A DNA stretch of 64,000 nt from an uncultured Thermoanaerobaculia bacterium (GTDB taxonomy: Bacteria > Acidobacteriota > Thermoanaerobaculia > Multivoradales > Multivoraceae). How positions within the stretch are numbered: position 1 is the first letter of the stretch; every line of letters begins with the position of its first letter. A model generated the notes under the pieces. That model was not told where the DNA came from. It was given only the letters and a program-made list of their open reading frames with translations, and searched no databases. Positions 8,307-17,662 of this stretch are shown piece by piece. Made by a program: the position numbers and the translations under genes. The stretch is from assembly GCA_951813015.1 (NCBI GenBank), contig CATOTG010000001.1, forward strand, positions 434,001 through 498,000, written 5' to 3'.

Positions 8307-11204
8307 TTAGTTGAACGGCCGGAAGCGGAGCTGCATGCCAACTTCGCGCTGGTACGTGATGAATCCCAGAGCGGGGACGCCTCCATTCCCGGACATTGGC
8401 AGGTACTCGAGGACCGCGATCTCGTCGAGGACGTTCTTCACGAACAACGAGACCGACCACCTGTCGCTCGGCGAACTCCAGGTGCCGCCCACGTCCAGCC
8501 GGTCGAACGACGGCAACTCCCAGAGTCCGACGTTGCCGATGCTGGGATACACGTCGTCGGTGAAGGTGTAGGTCGACTGGAACGAGAGGTGGCCGGCAGA
8601 GGCAAGCGACTTGAACCAGGTCGCCGTCAGCGCCAGCTTGTTCTCCGGCTGCTTGGGCAACCGATTCCCGGTCTGGTCGGTCGCCAGCGTGTACATGCTG
8701 GTCGCCGGCTCGCGGGTCTCGAAGTCGATGTACTCCCACGTTCCAAACTGCGCGTCGGGGTGGCCGTCGATCACCGACGCGTGCTGACCGATCTCCGAGT
8801 CCTGCCAGGCGTAGAAGCCCCTGAGCCCGAAGGAGCCGACCCGGTAGCTGAACTCGAGGTCCACGCCCTGAATCGTCGTGTCGGGAATGTTGGCCGTGTA
8901 CTCGACGAGCGGCGTGTTCGCGAAGATCGACACCGGGAACTGTCCGCCCGGCGGCGGCGCCTGCGTGGCGGCGAGCTGGTAGTTGTCGAAATCGTTGTAC
9001 CAAAGGCCGGCCGAGAGCTGCAGGCGCGAGTCGAGGAAGAAGCCCTTCGCTCCCAGTTCGTAGTTCACCAGAGTTTCTTCCTCGATGTACGGGGGCACCG
9101 TGCCGGGCAGACCGATGTTGAACCCACCGGAGCGGAAGCCCGTGGAAACCCGGCCGTACATCAGATGGCCGGCATCCGTCGTGTACTCCAGAGCGAGGTG
9201 GCCGATTGGCCGCGCCCAGCTCTGAGGGTAGGGATTGCCCTCGCCCGCAAGAGCGACCGCAATCGCGACACCCGTGAACGTCGTCACGGCGTAACCGCCC
9301 TGGTCCTCCGGCTTCTGCTCCTTCTCGTCTTCGGTATACCGCAGCCCTCCCGACAGCGCCCAACGGTCGTTGAACCGGTAGTCGCCACTGAGGAACGCGG
9401 CCTGGGTCTTGTTGTTGCCTCTGACGAAGAAACCGAGAAGATCGCTGTGATCGTCACCCTCGGGGCAGTACCAGTAGAGCCCCTCCTCGTCACCCGCCGG
9501 GTCGCTCGTACCGATGCCGAATCCCTCGATCACCTTGATCAGGACATCCTGGCAACTGTCGACCGGAACGCCAAAGACCGTCCCGACCCTCCGGGCCTGC
9601 TCATCGGCGGTCCCGAAGCGGACGGTCGTGTCCAGGTCATGGCGCCAGATCGTCCCGGATCTCCGGTTGTCGTATGTGAACAACCCGCCGATGAAGTTGA
9701 AGTCGCCCCCGTAGCTCGATCTGAACAGGAGCTCATGCGAGGACTCCGGGTACTCGAACGGAAGGTCGTAGAACGAGTTCGAGAAGTCCACGCCACCGTC
9801 GCTGGCAATCGTGTGGTCCATCGAGTTGGGGTCGCCGCCCAGACCCCGATCACCCGGGGGTGTTCCAACCGGAACCCGGTTCGTGTAGTCGGCGTCCCTG
9901 ATCACGTGCTGCGCGGTGTCGCCGTCGCTGGCGTTGTAGCTGATGCCGAGGGTGCTCGAAACCTGCCAGTTGGCGCGCACCGTCAGGAAATCGCTCTCGC
10001 TCACGTTGGAGCCGGGGTAGTTGAACGCCACCCTGTTGGCGATCCTGCTGTCGCAGTGCCACCCGGGGAGACCCGGAGGACAGCTCGGATCGAGGGCCGG
10101 ATTGGGCGTCTCCCAGAGGTAGTAGCGGTTCCGGGAGTAGCCGTCGGTCGTCCGGTCCACGTTCGCGAGTTGCACGAAGCCCCGCGGCACGCCGTTCTCC
10201 TCCACATGGAGCATGCGGGCCCTGACGGAGAACCGATCGGTCTCGGCCCGGATCTGCGGCGCGTAGAAGGTCTGATCGGGTGCGTCATGGTCGCCGCCCG
10301 GCCCGACGTTCTCCTGCCTGCCGTCGCCCGTGTGGGTGCCGGCCGTCAGGCGGAAGCTGAAGGGACCGTCGCCGAGCGGGCCTCCGATGGCCCCGTTCAG
10401 GCGCTGCTGCGAGACGTCGGTGACCTCCCCCATCAGCTCCGCATCCCAGTGATCCGTTGGGCCCTTGGTGACCACGTTGATCGCTCCCGCGATCGAGTTG
10501 CGGCCGTTCAGGGTCCCCTGGGGTCCACGGGCCACCTCGACGCGTTCAAGGTCGAAGCCGCCGCCGGGCGTCGTACCGTAGACGCCCAGCGTGTAGGCGC
10601 CGTCGACGTAGGTGGCGACCGCATAGTCGGCCTGGTCGTACTGGGCGTTCCTCGTGCCGATGCCGCGGATGACCGTTCCCTGGCCTTGCTGCTCCATCTC
10701 GTCACTGAACTGGAGGCCCGGAACCAGATTCTGCAGATCCGTCCTCTCCTGGATCACGAGTTCCTCGAGAACGCTCGAGTCGAAGGCGGTGATCGTCATC
10801 GGCACTTCCATCACGTTCTCCTCGACCCGCTCCGCCGTGACCATGACCGTGTCGTGGTAGGCGGGACGAATCTCGAAGGACGCCGTCGCGCCGCTCGCGG
10901 TCACGTTGACCGCCTGGCTCGCGGACTGGAAGCCATCCAGGCTGACGTTGGCCGTGTAGGCGCCGGCGGCGACGCCCGTGATGGAGAACGCGCCGTCCGC
11001 GTCGCTCATCGCGTTGCCCACCTCGCTTCCGTTCGCGGCCTCCAGACTGACCATGGCGCCGGGGACGGGGTCTCCGTTCGTGTCGTTGACCGTTCCGGAG
11101 ACGCTGCCGTCCTGCGCCCAGGCGGGCACGGTCAGAAATGCCAGCGCGAGAAGAAGTGTCAGGACCTTGTCGGTCCTCGCTGCGGCTCGGATTCTGCTCT
11201 CCAT
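8307..11204 (-). CDS. TonB-dependent outer-membrane receptor with N-terminal carboxypeptidase-regulatory domain
   Basis: Start at ATG 11204, preceded by GGAGGGAG, giving MESRIRAAARTDKVLTLLLA and a signal peptide ending PAWAQ; the frame stays open to 11357 but that would overlap the next gene. 965 residues. After the signal comes a CarboxypepD_reg domain (~30-110), then a TonB-box-like TVMVTAERVEE, the plug domain (about 120-240, with VEVARGPQGTLNGRNSIAGAI) and a long beta-barrel ending in F at FRPFN, the usual outer-membrane C-terminal signature. Such receptors import siderophores, sugars or other large nutrients using TonB energy. The ligand is not evident; no SusD-like partner is adjacent. 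Confidence 0.93.
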   Translation of the reverse strand: MESRIRAAARTDKVLTLLLALAFLTVPAWAQDGSVSGTVNDTNGDPVPGAMVSLEAANGSEVGNAMSDADGAFSITGVAAGAYTANVSLDGFQSASQAVNVTASGATASFEIRPAYHDTVMVTAERVEENVMEVPMTITAFDSSVLEELVIQERTDLQNLVPGLQFSDEMEQQGQGTVIRGIGTRNAQYDQADYAVATYVDGAYTLGVYGTTPGGGFDLERVEVARGPQGTLNGRNSIAGAINVVTKGPTDHWDAELMGEVTDVSQQRLNGAIGGPLGDGPFSFRLTAGTHTGDGRQENVGPGGDHDAPDQTFYAPQIRAETDRFSVRARMLHVEENGVPRGFVQLANVDRTTDGYSRNRYYLWETPNPALDPSCPPGLPGWHCDSRIANRVAFNYPGSNVSESDFLTVRANWQVSSTLGISYNASDGDTAQHVIRDADYTNRVPVGTPPGDRGLGGDPNSMDHTIASDGGVDFSNSFYDLPFEYPESSHELLFRSSYGGDFNFIGGLFTYDNRRSGTIWRHDLDTTVRFGTADEQARRVGTVFGVPVDSCQDVLIKVIEGFGIGTSDPAGDEEGLYWYCPEGDDHSDLLGFFVRGNNKTQAAFLSGDYRFNDRWALSGGLRYTEDEKEQKPEDQGGYAVTTFTGVAIAVALAGEGNPYPQSWARPIGHLALEYTTDAGHLMYGRVSTGFRSGGFNIGLPGTVPPYIEEETLVNYELGAKGFFLDSRLQLSAGLWYNDFDNYQLAATQAPPPGGQFPVSIFANTPLVEYTANIPDTTIQGVDLEFSYRVGSFGLRGFYAWQDSEIGQHASVIDGHPDAQFGTWEYIDFETREPATSMYTLATDQTGNRLPKQPENKLALTATWFKSLASAGHLSFQSTYTFTDDVYPSIGNVGLWELPSFDRLDVGGTWSSPSDRWSVSLFVKNVLDEIAVLEYLPMSGNGGVPALGFITYQREVGMQLRFRPFN

Positions 11205-11335
11205 GGTGGCTCTCCCTCCGGGTCTGGTCGTGTCGGCGACTGCCGACGGCTGAACGAACTGGGATCTCGATCCACCGAACATGATACACCGTTCAAGGTT
11301 CTCGGCTGACAGCTCCCGGGTCGTCGAGCCGCGAA

Positions 11336-12490
11336 TCAGCAGAGTTCGCCGCTCCACAACCGGCGGACGAAGGCCTCGGGCGACAGCACCTCGACACCGT
11401 CGTCGGTCCCGCGCGACCGGGGTTCAAGGCTGACGACGACCCGGTGGACGACTTCCGGATGATCCTGCCAGAGGCTCCGAAGACCCTTCAGATGGTGCCG
11501 ACCGATGCGGGCGCTGGCCTTCGCTTCCACTGCCAGATCCATGTCGCCGAGCACGAAGTCGACCTCCGTGCCGCCGGCGAGACGCCAATGGAAGAGCTCG
11601 CCGTCGTACGCTCGGTAGCTCATGAAGGCGCGGAGCTCGTGGTGGACCCAATTCTCGAACGCATGGCCGTAAGCCTCCGAACCGCGTTCGAGACGGCCTC
11701 GGCGGGCCAACCGATTCACGACGCCGACGTCCGCAAAGTAGAACTTCGGGGCCTGGATCACGCGGCGCTTCGGCCGTTTCCGCCAGGCCGGCAACCAGCT
11801 TCCGAGCAGCGTGTCCACCAGGATGCCGAACCAGGACCGCACCGTGTGGCCGGAGATGCCGCAGTCGCGTGCGATGTTCGAGAAGTTGACGATGCCCCCG
11901 TCGCTCAGCGCGGCGGCGTCCAGGAAATCGCTGAAGGCCGGAAGAGCGCGCACCGCCCCTTCCGCCGCGATCTCCTCGCGGAGGTAGTCGCCCACGTAGG
12001 CGTCGAGCAGACGCCGGGGCTGTCCACTGAGGTAGACGGGCGGCAGATAGCCGTGGTTGACCAGGCGGTCGAGGTCGAAGTCCGCTCCCAGTTCACGGGC
12101 CGTCAACCCGTGAAGCTGGTAGCGCAGGGCCCGGCCGCCCAACAGGTTCGCCGCGCCCCGGCGCACCTTGCGGGCACTCGACCCGCAGAGGGCGAACCGG
12201 AGACCCCGGTTCTCGATCAACCAGTGCACCTCGTCGAGCAGGGCCGGGACCTTCTGGATCTCGTCGATCACGACCTGCCGGCTCTGCTCCGCGCCCTCCG
12301 CCTCGATCTCCTGACGCAGGAGTTCCGGCCGGCTGGCGTAGCGGCGGTACTCGTCCGCCTTGAGCAGGTCGATCCAGCGACCCTCCGGGTACGCGCGCCG
12401 CAGCAGCGTGCTCTTGCCCGCCTGGCGGGGGCCCCAGAGGAAGAACGTCTCGCTTCCGGACGGCGGGAGATCGAGCGCACGCCTGAACAT
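11336..12490 (-). CDS. AAA_14/DUF4143 ATPase
   Basis: Start set at ATG 12490 (a TTG at 12499 is also in frame). 384 residues. Walker A is WGPRQAGKST near the N-terminus, Walker B VVIDEIQKVP near residue 75, followed by sensor-like CGSSARKV. The C-terminal half is DUF4143, with a winged-helix-like middle (ISGHTVRSWFGILVD) and the nuclease-fold-like end GTEVDFVLGDMDLAVEAKAS, where D, E and K resemble a PD-(D/E)XK core. The family is widespread in bacteria and archaea; its biological role is poorly known. A relative of the same family lies at 39169-40326. It is divergent from the ADP-ribosylglycohydrolase gene with 74 bases between. Confidence 0.88.
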   Translation of the reverse strand: MFRRALDLPPSGSETFFLWGPRQAGKSTLLRRAYPEGRWIDLLKADEYRRYASRPELLRQEIEAEGAEQSRQVVIDEIQKVPALLDEVHWLIENRGLRFALCGSSARKVRRGAANLLGGRALRYQLHGLTARELGADFDLDRLVNHGYLPPVYLSGQPRRLLDAYVGDYLREEIAAEGAVRALPAFSDFLDAAALSDGGIVNFSNIARDCGISGHTVRSWFGILVDTLLGSWLPAWRKRPKRRVIQAPKFYFADVGVVNRLARRGRLERGSEAYGHAFENWVHHELRAFMSYRAYDGELFHWRLAGGTEVDFVLGDMDLAVEAKASARIGRHHLKGLRSLWQDHPEVVHRVVVSLEPRSRGTDDGVEVLSPEAFVRRLWSGELC

Positions 12491-12564
12491 GTGGCGCAAG
12501 TTATCATGATGAACGGAAGCAGCGCTTCAAGAAAACCCAATTCACTCCAACAGGAGCAGGGAGC

Positions 12565-14634
12565 ATGAAGCTACCCCCCGACTACGCGGACCGCGTCTAC
12601 GCCGGCGTCCTCGGCAAGGTCATCGGCGTCTACCTCGGCCGACCATTCGAGGGCTGGCCTTACGAGTGGATCCAGAAGCGGCTCGGCGACATCGAGTACT
12701 ACGTTCACGACCGGCTCGACGTCCCCCTGGTCGTCACCGACGACGACATCTCGGGGACCTTCACTTTCCTGCGGGCGCTCGAAGACCATGGTTCAGGCGC
12801 GGCTCTCAGTTCGCGGGAGATCGGCCAGACCTGGCTCAACTACCTGATCCGGGAACGCACCGTGCTCTGGTGGGGCGGCCTCGGCAACTCGACCGAGCAC
12901 ACGGCCTACCTTCGTCTCAAGAGCGGAATCGAGGCGCCAGAGAGCGGCTCGATGGAACGCAACGGCAAGGTCGTGGCCGAGCAAATCGGCGCCCAGATCT
13001 TCATCGACGGCTGGGCGATGGTCGCGCCGGGCAACCCCGAGCTGGCGGTCCGGCTCGCCTCCGCCGCCGGGCGCGTCAGCCACGACGGCGAAGCGGTTCA
13101 CGGCGCGCGCGTCCTCGCCGCGATGGAGTCGATGGCGTTCGTCGAACGGGACACCGACAGGCTCCTCGACACCGCCCTCGGCTACATCCCGCCGGACTCG
13201 GTCATCGCCGCGATGATCGGCGACCTGCGCGACTGGCACGCCCGGGACAGCGACTGGCGCCGGGCCCGGGCCCGGCTCGCCGAGCGCTACGGATACGACA
13301 AGTACGGCGGCAACTGCCACATCGTCCCGAACCACGGGCTGATCATCCTGGCGCTGCTGCACGGGGAGGGCGACTTCGCCGAGACGCTCAAGATCGTGAA
13401 CACCTGCGGCTGGGACACCGACTGCAACTCCGGCAACGTCGGCTGTCTCCTGGGCATCAAGGAGGGGCTGGCCGGCATCGACGCCGGGCTACGGAAGGGT
13501 CTCGACTGGCGCGGCCCGGTGGCCGACCGCCTCTACATGCCGACGGCCGACGGCGGCCGGGCGATCAGCGACTGCGCCAGCGAAGCGCTGCACGTGATCA
13601 ACATGGGACGCGGCCTCGCCGGCAAGGAAGCCTGGGCGCCCAGGGGCGGCGCCCAGTTCCACTTCTCCTTCCCCGGCTCGGTGCAGGGGTTCCAGGTTGC
13701 GGACGGCGAGGCCGAGCTCTCGAACGTCGCCCTGCCCTCCGGCGAGCGCGCCCTGCGCATCGATGCCGGTGGCGACGCCCGAGTCGGGTCTCCCGTCTTC
13801 ATCCCGTCGCTGGAGACCGCGAAGTGGTACGAGAACCGGGTCTACCAACTGCTCGCGTCGCCGCGGATCTTCCCCGGCCAGACGGTCGAAGCGACCCTCA
13901 GCGCCCAGGCGGACGGCGCCCGGGCCAACGTCTGGCTCTCCTGCTACGGCGAGGACGACGAGACCGTGACCTTCGACGACGACACCGTCGAACTCGCGGC
14001 CGGCGAGAGCCGGCGCGTGTCGTTCACCGTCCCCGCGCTGCCCGGGCCCATCTTCTCCGTCGGCGTCCGTGTCGAGGGGCAGGCCGAAGGCGTCTGCCTC
14101 GAGGCCCTGAAGTGGTCGGGTGCGCCGGAGTTTTGTCTCGAACGCCCCCGCCACCGGGGCGCCATGACGCATCGCGCCTGGGTCAACGGCGTCGACCTGC
14201 TGACCAAGGGGTTCGAGATGTTCCGGCTCGTCCAGAACACCGGCATGGGGCTGCTGATGCAGGGAACCCGCGAGTGGCGCGACTACTCCGTGACCGCGGA
14301 GGTGACGCCCCACCTCGTCGAGAGGGCCGGCATCGCCGCGCGCGTCCAGGGTCTGACGCGTTTCTACGCCCTGCTGCTGGCCCGCGGGAATCGCGTGCAG
14401 CTCGTGCGGATGCTGCACAACGAGGACGTGCTGGCGGAAGCGCCGCTTGAGTGGCGGCTGGGCGAGAGCCGCGAGCTGACGCTGCAGGTCAACGGCGACC
14501 GCCTCGTCGGCAAGGTCGACGGCGCGGTGGCGCTCGAAGCGACCGACCGTGCTTTGGACTGTGGCGCCGTCGGCCTGGTCGTCGAGGAGGGACGACTCGG
14601 CGTCGACCGCGTTCAGGTCGGGGCTGTGGCCTGA
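12565..14634 (+). CDS. ADP-ribosylglycohydrolase fused to a C-terminal beta-sandwich domain
   Basis: 689 residues from ATG 12565, with GGAGCAGGGAGC just upstream. Residues 1-~340 match the ADP-ribosylglycohydrolase fold (PF03747): metal-binding TDDDISGT at 58-65 and CGWDTDCNSGN around 281-291 supply the Asp residues that bind two Mg ions. Known members remove ADP-ribose from Arg, Ser or other acceptors, or act on free ADP-ribosyl compounds. Residues ~370-520 look like a beta-rich linker domain, and ~520-689 resemble a concanavalin/LamG-like domain of the kind found in 3-keto-glucoside hydrolases (QGTREWRDYSVTAEVTPH, then FYALLLARGNRVQLVRM). That combination suggests a carbohydrate- or glycoconjugate-related substrate. 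No signal peptide is visible. Confidence 0.88.
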   Translation: MKLPPDYADRVYAGVLGKVIGVYLGRPFEGWPYEWIQKRLGDIEYYVHDRLDVPLVVTDDDISGTFTFLRALEDHGSGAALSSREIGQTWLNYLIRERTVLWWGGLGNSTEHTAYLRLKSGIEAPESGSMERNGKVVAEQIGAQIFIDGWAMVAPGNPELAVRLASAAGRVSHDGEAVHGARVLAAMESMAFVERDTDRLLDTALGYIPPDSVIAAMIGDLRDWHARDSDWRRARARLAERYGYDKYGGNCHIVPNHGLIILALLHGEGDFAETLKIVNTCGWDTDCNSGNVGCLLGIKEGLAGIDAGLRKGLDWRGPVADRLYMPTADGGRAISDCASEALHVINMGRGLAGKEAWAPRGGAQFHFSFPGSVQGFQVADGEAELSNVALPSGERALRIDAGGDARVGSPVFIPSLETAKWYENRVYQLLASPRIFPGQTVEATLSAQADGARANVWLSCYGEDDETVTFDDDTVELAAGESRRVSFTVPALPGPIFSVGVRVEGQAEGVCLEALKWSGAPEFCLERPRHRGAMTHRAWVNGVDLLTKGFEMFRLVQNTGMGLLMQGTREWRDYSVTAEVTPHLVERAGIAARVQGLTRFYALLLARGNRVQLVRMLHNEDVLAEAPLEWRLGESRELTLQVNGDRLVGKVDGAVALEATDRALDCGAVGLVVEEGRLGVDRVQVGAVA

Positions 14635-14788
14635 GCACGAGACGGCGAGTCGCAGCAGCGAGCAGGCACGGGCCCGGTTGAACGATCTGCGCCGTCGCAG
14701 CGAGGCCGGCGAGGGCGGAGACCGGCCCAACCGAGGCGAAGCACCGAAGCTCCTTGCCAAAGTTTGTCAACGCCGCTAGCGTCGTCGC

Positions 14789-15025
14789 ATGACGACGATG
14801 AACATCTCGCTCCCCGAGGCCCTCAAGGGCTTCGTCAACGAACAGGTCAGCACCCGCGGCTACAGCACGTCGAGCGAGTACGTTCGCGAACTGATCCGCA
14901 AGGACCTCGACCGGCAACGCCTGCGCGACCGGTTGCTCGCGGGCGCGGCTTCGCCCGAGGCGGACGCCCTCGACGACGCCTGCCTCGACCGGCTCCGCGA
15001 CCGGGTCCGAGCTGCCGGCAGCTGA
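14789..15025 (+). CDS. Orphan ParD-type ribbon-helix-helix antitoxin
   Basis: 78 residues. MNISLPEALKGFVNEQVSTR followed by YSTSSEYVRELIRKD is the classic ParD N-terminal DNA-binding ribbon-helix-helix; the rest is a charged toxin-binding tail. ParD proteins neutralise ParE gyrase toxins and repress their own operon. No parE-like frame follows: 83 bases after the stop the monooxygenase gene begins, and nothing suitable lies upstream. Either the toxin was lost, or the protein acts alone as a regulator. A second ATG nine bases downstream is an alternative start. Confidence 0.85.
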   Translation: MTTMNISLPEALKGFVNEQVSTRGYSTSSEYVRELIRKDLDRQRLRDRLLAGAASPEADALDDACLDRLRDRVRAAGS

Positions 15026-15108
15026 TCCAGCCGCCGGCACAGCCGGGGCGGGACGCCAGGATCCGGTCAACCGCCAGTATCGGCAGTATTCAGACCAGAG
15101 GTGAGACC

Positions 15109-16698
15109 ATGCATCAGGCAACGACCCGTACCCCGACGCAACATGTCCTGCTCGCGGCGAGCGCCGCCGTGGCACTTGCCGCGACATTCCCGGCCTCCCC
15201 CGCCGCGGCCGCCGACGCGCCGACCTACAGCCGCGACGTCGCGCCGATCTTCTTCAAGAACTGCGTGCAGTGCCATCGGACCGGCGAAATCGCCCCGATG
15301 TCCCTCATGACGTACCGGGAGGCGCGGCCGTGGGCCCGGTCGATCGCCCGCGCGGTGGAGAACCGCGACATGCCGCCGTGGAGCGGCGAGTCCGACAGGC
15401 ACGTCTGGTCGAACGACATCTCGCTTACCGACAGCGAGATCGAGAAGATCGTCGATTGGGCCAAGGCCGGCGCCCCGCAGGGCGACCCCGCCGACCTGCC
15501 CGAGGCGCCGACCTTCCCCAAGGGCTGGAAGCTCGGCGAACCCGACTTCGTCGTCACCCTCGACAGGATCGAGGTGCCGGCCGAGGGTGACGATCTCTTC
15601 CCGCAGCAGGTGGTCGAGGTCGATCTCGGCGAACCGCGCTGGATCCGCGCGATCGAGTTCCTGCCCGAGGACTCGCGTGTCACGCATCACTTCCTCACCA
15701 CCTACACGACCAGGATGAACGAGGGCGGCCCGGCCTACGCCGGCGTTCTCGGCATCTGGACGGCCGGCATGCCGCCCTACGTCTTCCCGGACGGCGTCGG
15801 GCGGCGTTTCGGCTCGAAGGCCCGGGTCGTGGTCGACCAGCACTACCATCCGATCGGCGAGGCGACCCGCGACGCATCGAAGATCGGGCTTCACTTCGGC
15901 AAGGGCGAGCTGCAGAAGGAGGTCATCACGATTCCGGTGACCAACACGGGCCTGCGCATTCCGCCCGGGGCCGGCCACCACGCCGAGAACGCCCACCGCC
16001 TGTTCGACAAGGACGCGCAGATCCTCGCCTTCAGCCCGCACATGCACGTCCGCGGCAAGGCGATGAGCTACGAGCTCACCTACCCCGACGGTTCGAAGGA
16101 AATGCTGCTCGACGTGCCGAAGTACGACTACAACTGGCAGTGGCTCTACTACCCGACGAAGCCCATCGACATTCCGGCCGGCAGCCGCCTCGACGTCACG
16201 GCCGTCTGGGACAACTCGGCCGAGAACCCGGCCAACCCGGACCCGACGAAGGAGATCATCTATCGCGGCGACACGTTCAGCGAGATGTTCAACGGCTTCA
16301 TCGAAATCGTGCAGAAAGACGGCGTGCTCTTTGAACAGCAGGACCCGGAGCAGCAGATCCGCGATCTTCTGGCGCTGCACCCGGCGAGGGACTCCTACGT
16401 GTCCGGGGGCTTCATGGGCTTTCATGTTCCGCGCGAAGGCGAGGGCTGGCTCTACATGGGCCGCATCTACTCCATCGTCCTCGACGACTTCGAGTGGCAG
16501 GGCGACGAGCTGAAGATCACGACCCAGTTCCCCACCCTCAACGCGAGCGCCACGACCACCGTGATCGAGGGGCGGCTCAACGAGCAGGGTCAGCTCCAGG
16601 GAACGGTCACCATCGGCGCCGATACCGATCAACCGCAACGGGTACCGCTGTTTGCCGCCCCGGTCGTCGACCCGGCCGCGTCCTCGGCCGGCCCGTAG
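15109..16698 (+). CDS. Exported c-type cytochrome / copper ascorbate-dependent-monooxygenase-like protein
   Basis: Start at ATG 15109, preceded by AGAGGTGAGA; 529 residues with a signal peptide ending ASPAAAA. The first domain carries one haem-c site, CVQCH (~residue 52), preceded by YSRDVAPIFFKN as in planctomycete-type cytochromes. The remainder resembles the two-domain copper fold of PHM/DBM monooxygenases: VTHHFLTTY, VVVDQHYHPIGE and AFSPHMHVRGK provide His/Met copper ligands. Members of this bacterial group are predicted periplasmic oxidoreductases with unknown substrate. Genes nearby (DinB-like protein, dehydrogenase) do not settle it. Confidence 0.85.
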   Translation: MHQATTRTPTQHVLLAASAAVALAATFPASPAAAADAPTYSRDVAPIFFKNCVQCHRTGEIAPMSLMTYREARPWARSIARAVENRDMPPWSGESDRHVWSNDISLTDSEIEKIVDWAKAGAPQGDPADLPEAPTFPKGWKLGEPDFVVTLDRIEVPAEGDDLFPQQVVEVDLGEPRWIRAIEFLPEDSRVTHHFLTTYTTRMNEGGPAYAGVLGIWTAGMPPYVFPDGVGRRFGSKARVVVDQHYHPIGEATRDASKIGLHFGKGELQKEVITIPVTNTGLRIPPGAGHHAENAHRLFDKDAQILAFSPHMHVRGKAMSYELTYPDGSKEMLLDVPKYDYNWQWLYYPTKPIDIPAGSRLDVTAVWDNSAENPANPDPTKEIIYRGDTFSEMFNGFIEIVQKDGVLFEQQDPEQQIRDLLALHPARDSYVSGGFMGFHVPREGEGWLYMGRIYSIVLDDFEWQGDELKITTQFPTLNASATTTVIEGRLNEQGQLQGTVTIGADTDQPQRVPLFAAPVVDPAASSAGP

Positions 16699-16828
16699 CA
16701 GCCCGTGGCCCGAGCCAAGGTCCAGGTCAACGGCGAACTCGTGTTCGACGGCGGAGAGACCACCGGCGACCGGCCCGGCCGGCCGATCCGCCGTTAGCCA
16801 GAGACGTCAGCCGGAGAAAGGAGACGAG

Positions 16829-17629
16829 TTGAGCAGCTTCACGCAGATCGCTGATTTCCGAGCCGAGTGCGACTGTCTGGCGGAGATCCTGGCGCCGCTG
16901 TCGGACGACGACTTCGATCGCGCCACCCTCTTCAAGGAGTGGACCATCCACGATGTCGTCGCCCACCTCCACATCTTCAACTACGCCGCCGACGCATCGA
17001 TCCACGATCAGGCCGCGTTCAACGACTTCAAGCGGTTCATGGCCGCCCGGCGCGGCCGGCTCACCCTGCTCGAGCTGACCGACGAATGGCTCGAAGGCAA
17101 GCGCAACCGCGCCGTCTACGACGTCTGGCGTGAGTACTACCCGGAGATGTGCGAACGCCTCGAGGGCGTCGACCCGAGGATGCGCGTCGAGTGGTTCGGA
17201 CCGCCGATGAGCGCACGGAGTTCGATCACCGCCCGGCAGATGGAGACCTGGGCCCACGCCCAGGAGGTCTTCGACCTGCTCGGACTCGACCGCGAAGAAA
17301 CGGACCGGATCCGGAACATCGTCTTCCTGGGACTCAACACCTTCGGCTGGACCTACGCGGTGCGCCGCATGGAGGTCCCCGACACCGTTCCGGCCCTCCA
17401 CCTGACCGCCCCATCCGGCGACGTCTGGACCTGGAACGCGGACGAAACGGCGAACCGGATCACCGGCAAGGCGGTCGACTTCGCCCAGGTCGTCACCCAG
17501 GTACGCAACATCGCCGACACCTCGCTCGAGGTAGAAGGACCGATCGCCACCGAGTGGATGGGCATGGCCCAGTGCTTCGCCGGGGCGCCCGAGACACCGC
17601 CGGCGCCGGGTTCGCGGCACAAGGCCTGA
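16829..17629 (+). CDS. DinB/MDMPI-fold protein, TIGR03084-like
   Basis: Start chosen at TTG 16829 because AAAGGAGA sits at the right distance; 266 residues. The N-terminal four-helix bundle shows the metal-site pattern of DinB/maleylpyruvate-isomerase-like proteins: FKEWTIHDVVAHLHIFN, then ITARQMETWAHAQEVFDLLG. The C-terminal half (VPALHLTAPSGDVWTWN) matches the TIGR03084 family often annotated as metal-binding protein. Members use thiols or metal for isomerisation or transfer, but no substrate is established for this subgroup. It is convergent with the dehydrogenase gene 33 bases downstream. Confidence 0.82.
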   Translation: MSSFTQIADFRAECDCLAEILAPLSDDDFDRATLFKEWTIHDVVAHLHIFNYAADASIHDQAAFNDFKRFMAARRGRLTLLELTDEWLEGKRNRAVYDVWREYYPEMCERLEGVDPRMRVEWFGPPMSARSSITARQMETWAHAQEVFDLLGLDREETDRIRNIVFLGLNTFGWTYAVRRMEVPDTVPALHLTAPSGDVWTWNADETANRITGKAVDFAQVVTQVRNIADTSLEVEGPIATEWMGMAQCFAGAPETPPAPGSRHKA

Positions 17630-17662
17630 GGCTCGAAGCGCTGAACGCCCAGAACAGGCTCT

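Noticed and set aside
8589..11309. 906-codon + strand frame opposite the first TonB receptor
   Set aside because: No hydrophobic core or motif; the minus strand has an unmistakable receptor with signal peptide and ribosome site.
16705..16797. 31-codon GTG frame after the monooxygenase gene (VARAKVQVNGELVFDG)
   Set aside because: Looks protein-like but is too short, lacks a ribosome site and matches no family I can name.
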